A stretch of DNA of 64,000 nt from Shewanella morhuae. GTDB taxonomy: Bacteria; Pseudomonadota; Gammaproteobacteria; Enterobacterales; Shewanellaceae. The stretch's first letter is position 1; each line of letters opens with the position of its first letter. The notes beneath the pieces were generated by a model, which was not told the DNA's origin, searched no databases, and saw nothing but the letters and a program-made list of their open reading frames with translations. A program made the position numbers and the translations under genes. Location: positions 171,669 through 235,668 of the forward strand of contig NZ_FTNN01000007.1 of the NCBI RefSeq assembly GCF_900156405.1, read 5' to 3'. This document shows, in pieces, positions 36,945-45,939 of this stretch.

Positions 36945-36960
36945 AATACGATTGGTATTA

Positions 36961-37157
36961 CGTATCTGCAACGAGCATATTACCAGTGATAGGTTTTAGC
37001 CAAGTGATATCAAGCTTACTCACTCATTATGTTGACATAAACTAGGCTAAGGCCAACACTCAATGATAAATATTTATATAAATAACTGACCACACAACAG
37101 TGGCTTAAATAGAGATCCCCTAGTCACTACCGTAAAGCCCTATCGTTAATATAAGGA
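36961..37157. other. Intergenic region upstream of the HerA-like ATPase gene
   Basis: About 200 bases right of the IS and MITE end. No repeat or gene was seen; it should contain the promoter of the next gene. Confidence 0.4.
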
Positions 37158-38660
37158 ATGCCCTTGAATACGCTATTAATTGGAAAAGGTGAGCAGCAAG
37201 CTCACTTAAATCTTAAGTATGCCAATCGTCATGGGTTAATTGCTGGCGCGACAGGCACAGGAAAAACCGTGTCATTGATGAGCATAGCCGAAGGCTTTTC
37301 GCGCCAAGGTGTGCCAGTATTTATCACCGATGTTAAAGGCGATATCTCCGGCCTTGCGATGGCGGGCACTGCCAATGAAAAGCTGTTACAAAGGGTGGCT
37401 CAAATTGGTATTGAGGGTTATCAAAACGAAGCCAACCCTGTGGTGCTATGGGATTTAGCGGGTATTCAGGGCCACCCGCTACGAACGACCATCAGCGAAA
37501 TGGGCCCGACATTACTAGGCCGAATCCTCGAACTTAATGACACCCAAAGCAGCATTCTAGATATCGTGTTTCAACTTGCAGACGACCAAGGATTATTACT
37601 GCTCGATTTAGACGACCTACGCGCTATGTTGGCCTTAGTTGCCGAAGAACGTAAAGAGATCTCCGCCAAATATGGCCTAATTAGCGCCCAATCTCTCGCG
37701 GCGATTCAGCGCTCGGTACTGGGGCTAGAGCGCGATGGTGGTAAAGACTTTTTTGGCGAACCCGCGCTGCAACTTGAAGATTTAATGCGGACCAATTTAC
37801 AGGGTCGCGGCATCATTAATTTATTAGCGGCGAATAAATTAATTTTAACACCACGTTTATATTCGAGTTTTTTACTCTGGCTCCTTTCGGAGTTATTTGA
37901 AAACCTACCCGAAGTTGGCGATCCCGAAAAACCTAAACTGGTATTTTTTATCGATGAGGCACATTTACTGTTTGAGGGCTGTCCACCGAGTTTATTAAAA
38001 CGCGTTGAGCAAATTATGCGGCTTATACGCTCAAAGGGCGTAGGCGTTTATTTTTGTTCGCAATTTCCTGACGATATCCCGAGCGAAATTCTCGGACAAT
38101 TAGGTAATCGCATTCAGCACGCTTTAAGAGCCTATACTCCTCGGGATCAAAAGGCAGTTAAAACGGCGGCCGAAACCTTTGTACCCAATCCAAAATTGGT
38201 TGTGAGTGAGGTTATATCTCAACTCGCGGTAGGCGAAGCGCTGGTATCTATGCTCGCAGATAAAGGCGTACCAACTATGGTTGAACGCGCACTCATCGCA
38301 CCGCCGCGTTGCCGCATGGGCCCCGCCACAAATGAAGAACTACAACAAGTACGCGCACAGAGTCCGATTGGTGGCAAATACGATAACGCCATCAACCGCG
38401 AATCGGCCTACGAATTACTCAACCAAAGACGATCAGGTAACGCCACCAGCAATACTACTGCGACAGCAAATGACGCCCAAACGGGCCAAAAAATAGAGGA
38501 CCAAGGTTGGTTCAGTGAACTGATTTTTGGTAATAAACGCCGCCAAGGTTTAGCGCAAACGCTATCAAAACAAGCCGCGCGCACTGTCGGCAGTCAATTA
38601 GGTAAACAAATCTTACGCGGTATCTTGGGCGGTATTTTAGGTAAATCGAGCCGCCGATAA
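37158..38660 (+). CDS. YjgR-like HerA/FtsK-type ATPase (DUF853)
   Basis: 500 residues. Walker A GATGTGKTVSL at about residues 31-41, DVKGDISGLAM, Walker B-like KLVFFIDEAHLLF, and the FCSQFPDDIPSEILGQLGNRIQHALRAYT segment mark the DUF853/YjgR branch of HerA-type P-loop ATPases. The cellular role is not established. The AAGGA ribosome site is only 2 bases from ATG 37158 but 8 bases from an in-frame TTG at 37164, which could be the true start. The C-terminus is a glycine-rich amphipathic tail. Confidence 0.87.
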   Translation: MPLNTLLIGKGEQQAHLNLKYANRHGLIAGATGTGKTVSLMSIAEGFSRQGVPVFITDVKGDISGLAMAGTANEKLLQRVAQIGIEGYQNEANPVVLWDLAGIQGHPLRTTISEMGPTLLGRILELNDTQSSILDIVFQLADDQGLLLLDLDDLRAMLALVAEERKEISAKYGLISAQSLAAIQRSVLGLERDGGKDFFGEPALQLEDLMRTNLQGRGIINLLAANKLILTPRLYSSFLLWLLSELFENLPEVGDPEKPKLVFFIDEAHLLFEGCPPSLLKRVEQIMRLIRSKGVGVYFCSQFPDDIPSEILGQLGNRIQHALRAYTPRDQKAVKTAAETFVPNPKLVVSEVISQLAVGEALVSMLADKGVPTMVERALIAPPRCRMGPATNEELQQVRAQSPIGGKYDNAINRESAYELLNQRRSGNATSNTTATANDAQTGQKIEDQGWFSELIFGNKRRQGLAQTLSKQAARTVGSQLGKQILRGILGGILGKSSRR

Positions 38661-39053
38661 ACAGATTTCAATAATAGGAATAACCACCTAGAGAGATAAA
38701 TCATGCACGGGTATAGCGTGATACATAAATAGCCAACATTGATAAACGCAAACGCACAGCGTTACAGATCGCATATTTCTTATACAAGTTAGCGCTACCA
38801 TTAGCGTTAATTATTCTAAGCGATGAGTGGATCAAGATGCGGAATTCAGTGATAAGATTATTTTGCTGTAATCGCTCATTGAGGCAAATAGTTCACAGAT
38901 AATTATCAATGATTTTAAATGTTTGTAATTTTTTAATCTGGTCATTCGACATAAAGAATTTCGCTTCAATCAGGACATCATGGAATAGGTTCACTTGAGT
39001 ACGGCTTACATGATTAGCCTGATGAATAACCACAAAGTACATGGAGTTTTATT
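38661..39053. other. Intergenic region, nothing recognised
   Basis: 393 AT-rich bases without a supported gene, repeat or RNA. It must hold the promoter of the small lysine-rich protein gene. Confidence 0.4.
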
Positions 39054-39176
39054 ATGAGTAAAGAGCAAAAAAACCGTAAAGAATCGAAGAAACAGCCACT
39101 CCTGTCTGCTAAAGAAAAAAAGGCAGCCAAACACGCTAAAAATGTGACTAAAGGTTTCTTAGATAACACTAAATAG
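39054..39176 (+). CDS. 40-residue lysine-rich small protein
   Basis: A short frame with a clear ribosome site (GGAG, 7 bases before ATG) and a following terminator. It starts MSKEQKNRKESKKQ and ends VTKGFLDNTK. Thirteen of 40 residues are Lys, with no Cys or Trp and no hydrophobic segment, so it should be a basic, probably disordered or helical, cytoplasmic protein that could bind nucleic acid or ribosomes. I do not know a function. Good ribosome site plus terminator make it a likely real gene. Confidence 0.7.
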   Translation: MSKEQKNRKESKKQPLLSAKEKKAAKHAKNVTKGFLDNTK

Positions 39177-39234
39177 TGTCCTGTTATAAGTAGTGTCCTG
39201 TTATTTTTGATATTTTTCTTAAGTAACACAAATA

Positions 39235-39261
39235 GGGTTAACCTCAGGTTAGCCCTTTTTA
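39235..39261 (+). terminator. Rho-independent terminator of the small basic protein gene
   Basis: A 9-bp stem (GGGTTAACC / GGTTAGCCC, one T-G pair) with a TCA loop followed by TTTTTATT. Confidence 0.85.
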
Positions 39262-39497
39262 TTAGCTTATTTTATGGGTTAATAATATTAGTCATATGTA
39301 ATCCACGTGCTCATCTTTCTCCCCATGGTTTGGCATCACAACGCTAAGAACCCTCCGTTTAATCGCGTAAAAAATATCAGTATCGACCATAGGCTAATTG
39401 ACCTTTGCCAAAATTTATGAGGTTATACTTAGCAGGCCGTGATATTCCGAGCTTGAAAGACCCTATATAACATTATAAAAAATCAGGATATTTCATC

Positions 39498-40454
39498 ATG
39501 AAAATTAATAAAAAATGGGTAGCCGCAGGCGCCGCAGTAACATTCACCCTCAGCGCAGCTGCTATGGCCGCTGCCCCCGCTTTTATCAATATTCTCACTG
39601 GTGGCACCAGTGGCGTGTATTACCCGATTGGCGTAGCCTTATCGCAACTCTATGATAATGGTATTGAAGGCTCTAAAACCTCAGTTCAGGCGACGAAAGC
39701 CTCAGTAGAAAACCTTAATTTACTGCAATCTGGCCGAGGAGAATTAGCACTGGCTCTAGGTGATTCTGTTGCCGCTGCATATCAAGGCGATATTGATGCT
39801 GGCTTTAAAAAACCACTAGATAAAATCCGTATTATTGCAGCGGCCTACCCTAACTACATTCAAATCGTCGCCAATAAAGAATCTGGCATTAAAACCTTAG
39901 CCGATTTAAAGGGCAAACGTATCTCCGTTGGCGCGCCTAAATCGGGTACTGAACTCAATGCTAGATCAATTTTTAAAGCGGCAGGTTTAAGCTACGAAGA
40001 CATGGGTAAAGTCGAGTTTTTACCCTATGCCGAATCTGTTGAGTTAATCAAAAACCGTCAGTTAGACGCGACATTGCAATCTTCTGGCTTAGGTATGGCT
40101 GCTATTCGTGATTTAGCGGCGACGATGGCAATCAATTTTGTTGAAATCCCTGAAGATGTTATCGCGAAGATCAATAATCCCGCCTATCAACACGGCGTGA
40201 TCCCCGCTTCAACCTATGAAGGCCAAACCACTGATGTCTCTACCGTTGCGATTCAAAACCTGCTGGTGACTCAGAGCGGCGTATCAGATGATTTAGCCTA
40301 TCAAATGACTAAGCTGATGTTCGAGCACTTAGATCGCTTAGGTAACGCGCACTCAGCCGCTAAAGCTATTAGCTTAGATAACGCGACAAAAAATCTGCCG
40401 ATACCACTACATCCAGGTGCAGAGCGTTATTACAAAGAAGTGGGCGCACTGTAA
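39498..40454 (+). CDS. TAXI-family TRAP transporter solute-binding protein
   Basis: 318 residues with a signal peptide ending AAAMAAAPA. The mature start FINILTGGTSGVYYPIGVALSQLY is the family hallmark of TAXI (TRAP-associated extracytoplasmic immunogenic) receptors; VGAPKSGTEL and LQSSGLGMAAI also fit. It binds a carboxylate-type ligand in the periplasm and hands it to the fused permease encoded next. CAGGA lies before the start. An 11-bp-stem hairpin separates it from the permease gene, likely giving excess receptor. The ligand is unknown; context points to an organic acid used as electron acceptor. Confidence 0.92.
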   Translation: MKINKKWVAAGAAVTFTLSAAAMAAAPAFINILTGGTSGVYYPIGVALSQLYDNGIEGSKTSVQATKASVENLNLLQSGRGELALALGDSVAAAYQGDIDAGFKKPLDKIRIIAAAYPNYIQIVANKESGIKTLADLKGKRISVGAPKSGTELNARSIFKAAGLSYEDMGKVEFLPYAESVELIKNRQLDATLQSSGLGMAAIRDLAATMAINFVEIPEDVIAKINNPAYQHGVIPASTYEGQTTDVSTVAIQNLLVTQSGVSDDLAYQMTKLMFEHLDRLGNAHSAAKAISLDNATKNLPIPLHPGAERYYKEVGAL

Positions 40455-40501
40455 GTTTGCTTAACGTTAAATGAGCGCACAAATTCCCGAACCAAGCGAT
40501 T

Positions 40502-40531
40502 AAGATGCCGTTGATTAACGGCATCTTATTT
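40502..40531 (+). other. Intercistronic hairpin between receptor and permease genes
   Basis: A perfect 11-bp stem (AAGATGCCGTT / AACGGCATCTT) with a GATT loop, followed by ATTTT. It could attenuate transcription or protect the upstream mRNA so that more receptor than permease is made. Confidence 0.65.
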
Positions 40532-40564
40532 TCGCCTCTGTAGTCTAATGCTGTGAGGCATAAT

Positions 40565-42598
40565 ATGAGTGATCCACAACAAGGTCTCAGCGCAAATACC
40601 GGCGACTGGCCCAAAGCGCTGTTTTATACCGCTTTAGTTTTTTCTATTTTTCAGATTATTACCGCTGCTTTCCATCCCGTGTCTACTCAAGTGTTACGTG
40701 CAACCCACGTGGGCTTTTTACTATTAGTGGTTTTTTTGAGTTATCCCGCAAGAGGCAAAACACAACCTTGGCAACCATTGGCTTGGCTACTCGGTTTAGC
40801 AGGCATGGCAACCGCAGCTTATCAGTGGTATTTCGAAGCTGACTTAATTCAACGCTCAGGCGACTTGACCGACGCAGACATGGTGATTGGTATCATACTG
40901 ATCGCATTAGTGTTTGAAGCCGCAAGACGGGTGATGGGTTGGGCGCTCCCGATAATCTGTAGCATCTTTTTGGCCTATGGTTTATTTGGCCAATACCTAC
41001 CCGGTGAATTAATGCACCGCGGTTATGGGTTTGATCAAATAATCAACCAGTTAGCCTTTGGCACTGAAGGGTTATACGGCACCCCAACCTATGTATCGGC
41101 GACGTATATTTTCTTATTTATTCTTTTTGGCTCCTTTTTAGAGCAAGCCGGAATGATCCGTTTATTCACCGACTTTGCCATGGGCTTATTCGGCCACAAA
41201 CTCGGCGGCCCAGCGAAAGTTGCAGTGGTATCGTCAGCACTGATGGGAACCATTACGGGCTCAGGCGTTGCTAACGTAGTCACAACGGGGCAATTTACTA
41301 TTCCGTTGATGAAACGATTTGGCTATCGCTCAGCCTTTGCCGGTGGCGTGGAGGCGACATCCAGTATGGGCAGCCAGATCATGCCGCCAATTATGGGCGC
41401 GGTGGCTTTTATCATGGCCGAAACCATTAACGTGCCCTTTATCGAAATTGCCAAAGCGGCGTTGATTCCCGCCCTGCTTTATTTCTGCTCAGTATTTTGG
41501 ATGGTACATTTAGAGGCTAAACGCGCCAATCTCTGTGGCTTACCCAAAGATCAATGTCCTAACCCTTGGGCAGCGATTAAAGAACGCTGGTATCTGCTGA
41601 TCCCCTTATTTATTTTGGTTTATTTGCTGTTTTCGGGCAGAACACCCCTGTTCTCAGGCATGGTAGGTTTAGCACTGACATCGATAGTGATTTTAGGCTC
41701 AGCCATTGTGCTGCGGCTTTCATCAATGGCGATGCGTATCGCTTTTTGGATCGCCCTTGGAGTGTTATGCGCTGGCTTTTTCCAACTCGGTATTGCAGTC
41801 GTATTCGGGGTTATTGCACTGTTAGTTGCGATTTGTTGGTTTATTCAAGGCGGTAAAGAAACACTCACTATTTGCTTACATGCGCTGGTTGAAGGTGCTC
41901 GCCATGCCGTGCCTGTGGGTATTGCTTGTGCTCTAGTGGGCGTAATTATCGGCATCGTTTCCCTTACGGGGATTGCCTCAACTTTCGCGAGTTATATTCT
42001 GGCGGTAGGCCAAGATAACTTGTTCTTATCACTCGTGTTAACTATGGTCACTTGCCTAGTGCTTGGTATGGGCATACCCACCATTCCCAACTACATTATT
42101 ACCAGCTCAATTGCAGCGCCCGCGTTACTTGACTTAGGTGTGCCGCTGATTGTGTCACATATGTTTGTATTCTATTTTGGCATTATGGCCGATCTCACGC
42201 CGCCCGTTGCATTAGCTTGTTTTGCTGCGGCGCCGATTGCAAGGGAGTCTGGACTTAAAATCAGCCTGTGGGCGATTCGCATCGCGATTGCGGGTTTTGT
42301 GATCCCCTTTATGGCGGTTTACGATCCCGCATTAATGCTGCAAGGTGATAGTTGGTTAGCCACAGTGTTTGTTGTGCTTAAGGCAACTGTCGGTATCGGT
42401 ATTTGGGGCGTGATTTTTACCGGATATCTATTACAAAAACTCTACTGGTGGGAACGGGTTATTGGCTTCCTTGCAGGGGCGAGTTTGATTCTTGCTACAC
42501 CATTAAGCGATGAAATAGGCTTTGGGCTGGCGTTACTCTTCATCGTGCAGCACAGCTTACGGGCACGCAAACTCAAACGTCTCGCAGAGCAAGGGTAA
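40565..42598 (+). CDS. TRAP transporter fused permease (TAXI type, DctQM fusion)
   Basis: 677 residues from ATG 40565 with GAGG 5 bases upstream. Around 18 membrane helices: a small DctQ-like N-terminal part followed by a DctM-like large part with GTITGSGVANVVTTGQFTIPLMKRFGY, GGVEATSSMGSQIMPPIMGAVAF, LGMGIPTIPNYIITS and FVFYFGIMADLTPPVALACFAAA, all typical of fused TAXI permeases. It imports the receptor-bound solute using a sodium or proton gradient. It is encoded with the receptor and a DUF1850 gene. Confidence 0.93.
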   Translation: MSDPQQGLSANTGDWPKALFYTALVFSIFQIITAAFHPVSTQVLRATHVGFLLLVVFLSYPARGKTQPWQPLAWLLGLAGMATAAYQWYFEADLIQRSGDLTDADMVIGIILIALVFEAARRVMGWALPIICSIFLAYGLFGQYLPGELMHRGYGFDQIINQLAFGTEGLYGTPTYVSATYIFLFILFGSFLEQAGMIRLFTDFAMGLFGHKLGGPAKVAVVSSALMGTITGSGVANVVTTGQFTIPLMKRFGYRSAFAGGVEATSSMGSQIMPPIMGAVAFIMAETINVPFIEIAKAALIPALLYFCSVFWMVHLEAKRANLCGLPKDQCPNPWAAIKERWYLLIPLFILVYLLFSGRTPLFSGMVGLALTSIVILGSAIVLRLSSMAMRIAFWIALGVLCAGFFQLGIAVVFGVIALLVAICWFIQGGKETLTICLHALVEGARHAVPVGIACALVGVIIGIVSLTGIASTFASYILAVGQDNLFLSLVLTMVTCLVLGMGIPTIPNYIITSSIAAPALLDLGVPLIVSHMFVFYFGIMADLTPPVALACFAAAPIARESGLKISLWAIRIAIAGFVIPFMAVYDPALMLQGDSWLATVFVVLKATVGIGIWGVIFTGYLLQKLYWWERVIGFLAGASLILATPLSDEIGFGLALLFIVQHSLRARKLKRLAEQG

Positions 42599-42640
42599 TC
42601 CTTTGAGATTAGCAGTCTTTAACAAATCAGCGGTAAGTCA

Positions 42641-43045
42641 GTGCTAGGTCTATGTTTAGGCCTAGCAGGTACGCTGTGGGCGCAAGTGCCCACAGCGCAC
42701 TTCACTTTGGCGTGGAGCCACACTATAGAAAAAATTCGTTGGGAGGAGGACTATAACGTCACGCCACTGGGTTTAGTGCTAGTCGAAGCAAGAGTTAAAG
42801 GCACTGGCGCGGGTATGGAGATCCCAGATGATGCTTATCTTAAAGATGGCAGCTGGCATTATCAGCCTAAGCTGCCCATTTTACCGGTATTACGTTTAGG
42901 CCGTACACCTGAGGCGGGAGATTTTGAACTGTGTTTCACGCAAATATCTGGCGATATTCAATGCAAAGCTATGAGTCATTGGATTGGCCCACCAAATAAG
43001 CAAGTCGCAGCAGTTGAAGTTTGGGGTTGTGGCTCTTTGCTTTAA
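42641..43045 (+). CDS. DUF1850 protein of the TRAP-TAXI operon
   Basis: 134 residues from GTG 42641; an in-frame stop at 42620-42622 rules out much longer starts. A short hydrophobic leader (LGLCLGLAGTLWA) precedes FTLAWSHTIEKIRWEEDY, the conserved SHTI...W.E pattern of DUF1850 proteins, which regularly follow TAXI-TRAP genes. The role is unknown; a part in assembling or modulating the transporter is possible. The stop overlaps that of the convergent regulator gene. Confidence 0.8.
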   Translation: MLGLCLGLAGTLWAQVPTAHFTLAWSHTIEKIRWEEDYNVTPLGLVLVEARVKGTGAGMEIPDDAYLKDGSWHYQPKLPILPVLRLGRTPEAGDFELCFTQISGDIQCKAMSHWIGPPNKQVAAVEVWGCGSLL

Positions 43046-43761
43046 GCGTGTTTATCCATATATTTACACTCAACTTCAATTAGGCGCTGATTAAAATCCT
43101 CAAGGTGTGCAAACATTTCGGCCTCAGCTTTCGCCCCATCTTTTGCAATAACCGCTTCGACAATGACATCATGCAAGCCTAAAGGATGAATTTCATCGGT
43201 CGGAGGCTGAAACTTGGTCGTTTGATTACCTAATAAAACCAACAAAGATTTTACGATTGCTTCTAAAAAGCGATTTCCTGACATTTCAGCGATCAAATAA
43301 TGTACTTGAGATCGCAACATGACAGTTTCGGGATAAGCAAATGAATCATTTTCATGACTGTTCGCCTCTTGCAAAGCTTTAGCTTGCTCTGGAGTGCAAT
43401 TTTTAGCAGCCATTCTAGCCACTTGCGGCTCAATCAGCATGCGTGCCTGACACAATTCAGGAAGGGAAAGTTTCCCCATTAGAAATAAATCTTGGCAAGC
43501 ATCACTTAAGCGTTCAAAGGTTAAGTGCTTAACAAATGCGCCACCTGTTGCACCTTGGCGAATCTCAACTAATCCACCCGCCTCAAGGCTTTTGATCGCT
43601 TCTCTCACCACGGTGCGACTAACTTGAAATAATTCTATTAATTCGCGCTCAGAGGGGAGTTTATCGCCAGCCTTATATCCGCCGTCTAAAATAGCATTTT
43701 TCAGTTGCTGCCCGACTTCACTCGATGCTCTTATCTGCTTAATTGGCTTGAAGATATGCAC
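43042..43761 (-). CDS. GntR/FadR-family transcriptional regulator
   Basis: 239 residues: N-terminal winged helix (GYKAGDKLPSERELIELFQVSRTVVREAIKSLEAGGLVEIRQG, shown here in part as KLPSERELIELF) and a C-terminal all-helical FCD ligand-binding domain with metal-ligand candidates VHYLIAEMSGN and HPLGLHDVIVEA. FCD regulators sense organic acids and usually control transport and catabolism of their ligand. It sits between the TRAP genes (convergent) and the porin gene (divergent), so it likely controls the whole module. Confidence 0.9.
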   Translation of the reverse strand: MHIFKPIKQIRASSEVGQQLKNAILDGGYKAGDKLPSERELIELFQVSRTVVREAIKSLEAGGLVEIRQGATGGAFVKHLTFERLSDACQDLFLMGKLSLPELCQARMLIEPQVARMAAKNCTPEQAKALQEANSHENDSFAYPETVMLRSQVHYLIAEMSGNRFLEAIVKSLLVLLGNQTTKFQPPTDEIHPLGLHDVIVEAVIAKDGAKAEAEMFAHLEDFNQRLIEVECKYMDKHA

Positions 43762-44036
43762 TTGATTATTCCAAATATGCTTAGTGTCGCCATACTAGCA
43801 TAAAACCGCATTAACGCAGAAAAAGTACTCTACTCTTTCCTACATTAGTGATTAAAAAACATTCATATTTGTTGATCCATGTAACATCTGTGCGAATTTC
43901 GTAACTAGTTTCTCATATTCATCCTAACTTCGTTGTCGACATTGGTTATACGTCATACATTTAACCTAATAACGTTAAACATAATTCTTTAAATAGATCG
44001 GGCAATTCTGATCAGGGCTTACTAATAATAGGGAAG
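43762..44036. promoter_or_regulatory. Divergent promoter region of regulator and porin genes
   Basis: 275 bases containing a 13-bp motif GTCATACATTTAA (43952-43964) that recurs upstream of the flavoprotein gene, a candidate operator of the GntR-type regulator. Promoter boxes were not assigned. Confidence 0.5.
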
Positions 44037-45278
44037 ATGATGATGAAAAAATCTTATTTATCTTTGCTTGTGCTATCTACGCTAGCGATTCCAGCTACAG
44101 CAGATACCAGCATTGATCAAATGTTTAGCCAAGGTACGTTAAAAGGGGAATTACGCTTATTCGATTTTACCCGTGACTATGATAATACGACCAACACTAA
44201 ACACGATACGTCATTTGGCGGACTGTTTTATTATAATACCGCAAAAGTGAATGGTCTCAGTTTTGGGACCAGCTTCGCATCTGCAAATCCCATTTGGACC
44301 AATGATTCAGATGATGTCTACGGCCTAGTTGCTCGCGATGCCGCTGGCGACCATGACAATGTCAACCGTTTACAGGAGTATTTTGTCCAAGGTAATTGGT
44401 GGGATACTCAATTCAAATTAGGTGCACAAGAACTGCGCACACCAATGATGAATCCCCATGATATTCGTGCGATCCCACGAACTTTTCGCGGCTTTTCAGC
44501 AGAAAATAAGAGTGTTGATAATCTAACTTTATCAGCACTCTATATTACAGATTCCATGGGATGGTCTGACAATAACTTCGTATCCGTAAAAGAGGCGGTG
44601 CAAAGCGAATTAGCACGAGCGGGGGTTATTGCCAATGTAGCAGACAATCCAGTTTACGCTCTCGGAGCCAAGTATAAACTTCCCTTTGAAACACTCAAAA
44701 CTGAGGTTGAACTTTGGCATTACCGTATGGAAGATGTGTTTAATCAAACCTATGCCAGAGTAAAATTATCCACTCAGTTAGGTGCGACTAATCTGTACTT
44801 AACCCCCTCTTATTTAACTCAACAAGCCACTGGTGAAGAAACTGGCGGCTCGCTAGATACCTATCAATATGGTTTCCATTTAGGTGCAAAACTTGCGGGA
44901 ACGGATATCACCTATATGTATGCAAAAACTGGAGATGACACTGTACTCACACCTTGGGGGGATGAAAAAATAGTCATTCAGCAAGTGTACCAATCAGCAA
45001 GAGCCGGTGAAGAAGTTAATGCCTTAAGAGTCGCCTATGACTTTGAAAAAATCGGCTTAAGTGGATTAGAAGCTTATGCATTTTATGCTCAATATGATGT
45101 TCCAACGGGTACAGAAAAAGACTTTAATGAAACTAACTTTTCAATCACCTATAAGTTTGCAGGCGCATTATCAGGCTTAGGCCTTAGAGCTCGTTATGCC
45201 CTAGTTGATATTGATCAAGGTGAAGACTTTGACGATCTCCGTTTATATATCACTTATAAGTTTGTTTTAGGTAAATAG
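44037..45278 (+). CDS. OprD-like outer-membrane porin
   Basis: 413 residues; a signal peptide (hydrophobic SLLVLSTLAIPATA) and a barrel-like sequence of alternating aromatic strands (LKGELRLFDFTRDYDNT, FGGLFYYNTAKVNGLSFG) ending with the membrane-strand signature YITYKFVLGK. Such OprD-type porins pass small organic acids. In Shewanella similar porin genes lie next to flavocytochrome c genes, for example ifcO with ifcA. Here it precedes a Tat-dependent flavoprotein and cytochrome. AGGGAAG precedes the start. Confidence 0.85.
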   Translation: MMMKKSYLSLLVLSTLAIPATADTSIDQMFSQGTLKGELRLFDFTRDYDNTTNTKHDTSFGGLFYYNTAKVNGLSFGTSFASANPIWTNDSDDVYGLVARDAAGDHDNVNRLQEYFVQGNWWDTQFKLGAQELRTPMMNPHDIRAIPRTFRGFSAENKSVDNLTLSALYITDSMGWSDNNFVSVKEAVQSELARAGVIANVADNPVYALGAKYKLPFETLKTEVELWHYRMEDVFNQTYARVKLSTQLGATNLYLTPSYLTQQATGEETGGSLDTYQYGFHLGAKLAGTDITYMYAKTGDDTVLTPWGDEKIVIQQVYQSARAGEEVNALRVAYDFEKIGLSGLEAYAFYAQYDVPTGTEKDFNETNFSITYKFAGALSGLGLRARYALVDIDQGEDFDDLRLYITYKFVLGK

Positions 45279-45318
45279 TTTCATCAGTCTCAACTCCCCC
45301 TGCACCAAAAATTAATGC

Positions 45319-45353
45319 GGGTGTATCAGCTTTGTTGGATACACCCAGCTTTT
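45319..45353 (+). terminator. Porin gene terminator
   Basis: A perfect 9-bp stem GGGTGTATC / GATACACCC with a 10-base loop is followed by AGCTTTT. The U-run is weak. Confidence 0.6.
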
Positions 45354-45454
45354 ACACCGCTGAATACCCATCTCCAATGACAAGTTGCGGTAAATATACA
45401 TTGATTTAATTACTGAGATTAAAAATAATTTATAAATTATAATTTATTCCTGCC

Positions 45455-45577
45455 ATGGCCATTTCATGTATCTTATTTAGTGGATGCGGAAATTACGATA
45501 ATTCGGAGATATCGCTACCGAAATTATCTACAGTGAAATCAGGAACACTAAATATATGTAGCGATGAAACAGCTTAA
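45455..45577 (+). pseudogene. 40-codon lipoprotein-like frame, possible remnant of a solute-binding protein gene
   Basis: The frame starts MAISCILFSGCGNYDNSE, with an ILFSGC lipobox, and goes on to STVKSGTLNICSDETA before a stop. That resembles the N-terminus of amino-acid-type periplasmic binding proteins, cut off at once. There is no ribosome site, and an in-frame stop lies just upstream. It may be decayed coding sequence or chance. Confidence 0.3.
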
Positions 45578-45770
45578 TAACCCATCTTTCATTTTGTTCA
45601 ATATATTTAAGAAAGTTATCCCACTGAGAAAAACTCACTGCGTCATTTAATAAAGAAGTCCTACATTAGCTTGTTTCAAAAAGAAGAATCATATTCACAG
45701 CTCAAAACTCCAGCATTTTGTGAAGCACTGCAAAGATGTAATTAATAACACTTTTTGTTTATTGTCATAT

Positions 45771-45783
45771 GTCATACATTTAA
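45771..45783. promoter_or_regulatory. Candidate operator motif upstream of the flavoprotein gene
   Basis: GTCATACATTTAA, identical over 13 bases to 43952-43964 upstream of the porin gene, with similar flanks (ATTG, then TAT, on the left). Position about 160 bases before the flavoprotein start. Confidence 0.45.
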
Positions 45784-45939
45784 ACGTATGTTGTTAATGA
45801 GTGAGAATTTAATCACTTTCACACAACTGCACGTTTAGCTTTTAAAGCAAACAAATCACATGCGGTTATGGCCAGAACCAGTGTCATTGCTAACGGTGTC
45901 ATATCCACCTTAGCAATGGGGACCAAAGGAGTATCAAAT

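Larger units (their letters stand above)
35662..36960. mobile_element. MITE-like element (about 280 bp) interrupted by an IS1595-family insertion
   Basis: Left end 35662-35695 (TTATACCAGTCACATTAAAT...) and right end 35898-35923 continued at 36945-36960 (reverse reads TAATACCAATCGTATTAAAT...) form imperfect terminal inverted repeats of about 33 bp. Inside, a perfect 15-bp inverted repeat (35696-35710 / 35778-35792) and CGCGCTTTA/TAAAGCGCG arms suggest strong folding. No coding potential. The IS inserted 14 bases from the right end. Confidence 0.65.
45279..45939. other. 661-bp intergenic region between porin and flavoprotein genes
   Basis: It holds the porin terminator-like hairpin (45319-45346), a short lipoprotein-like remnant frame (45455-45577), and the second copy of the GTCATACATTTAA motif (45771-45783), which here also forms CATAC-N8-GTATG. 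The sequence is AT-rich and otherwise featureless. Confidence 0.5.
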
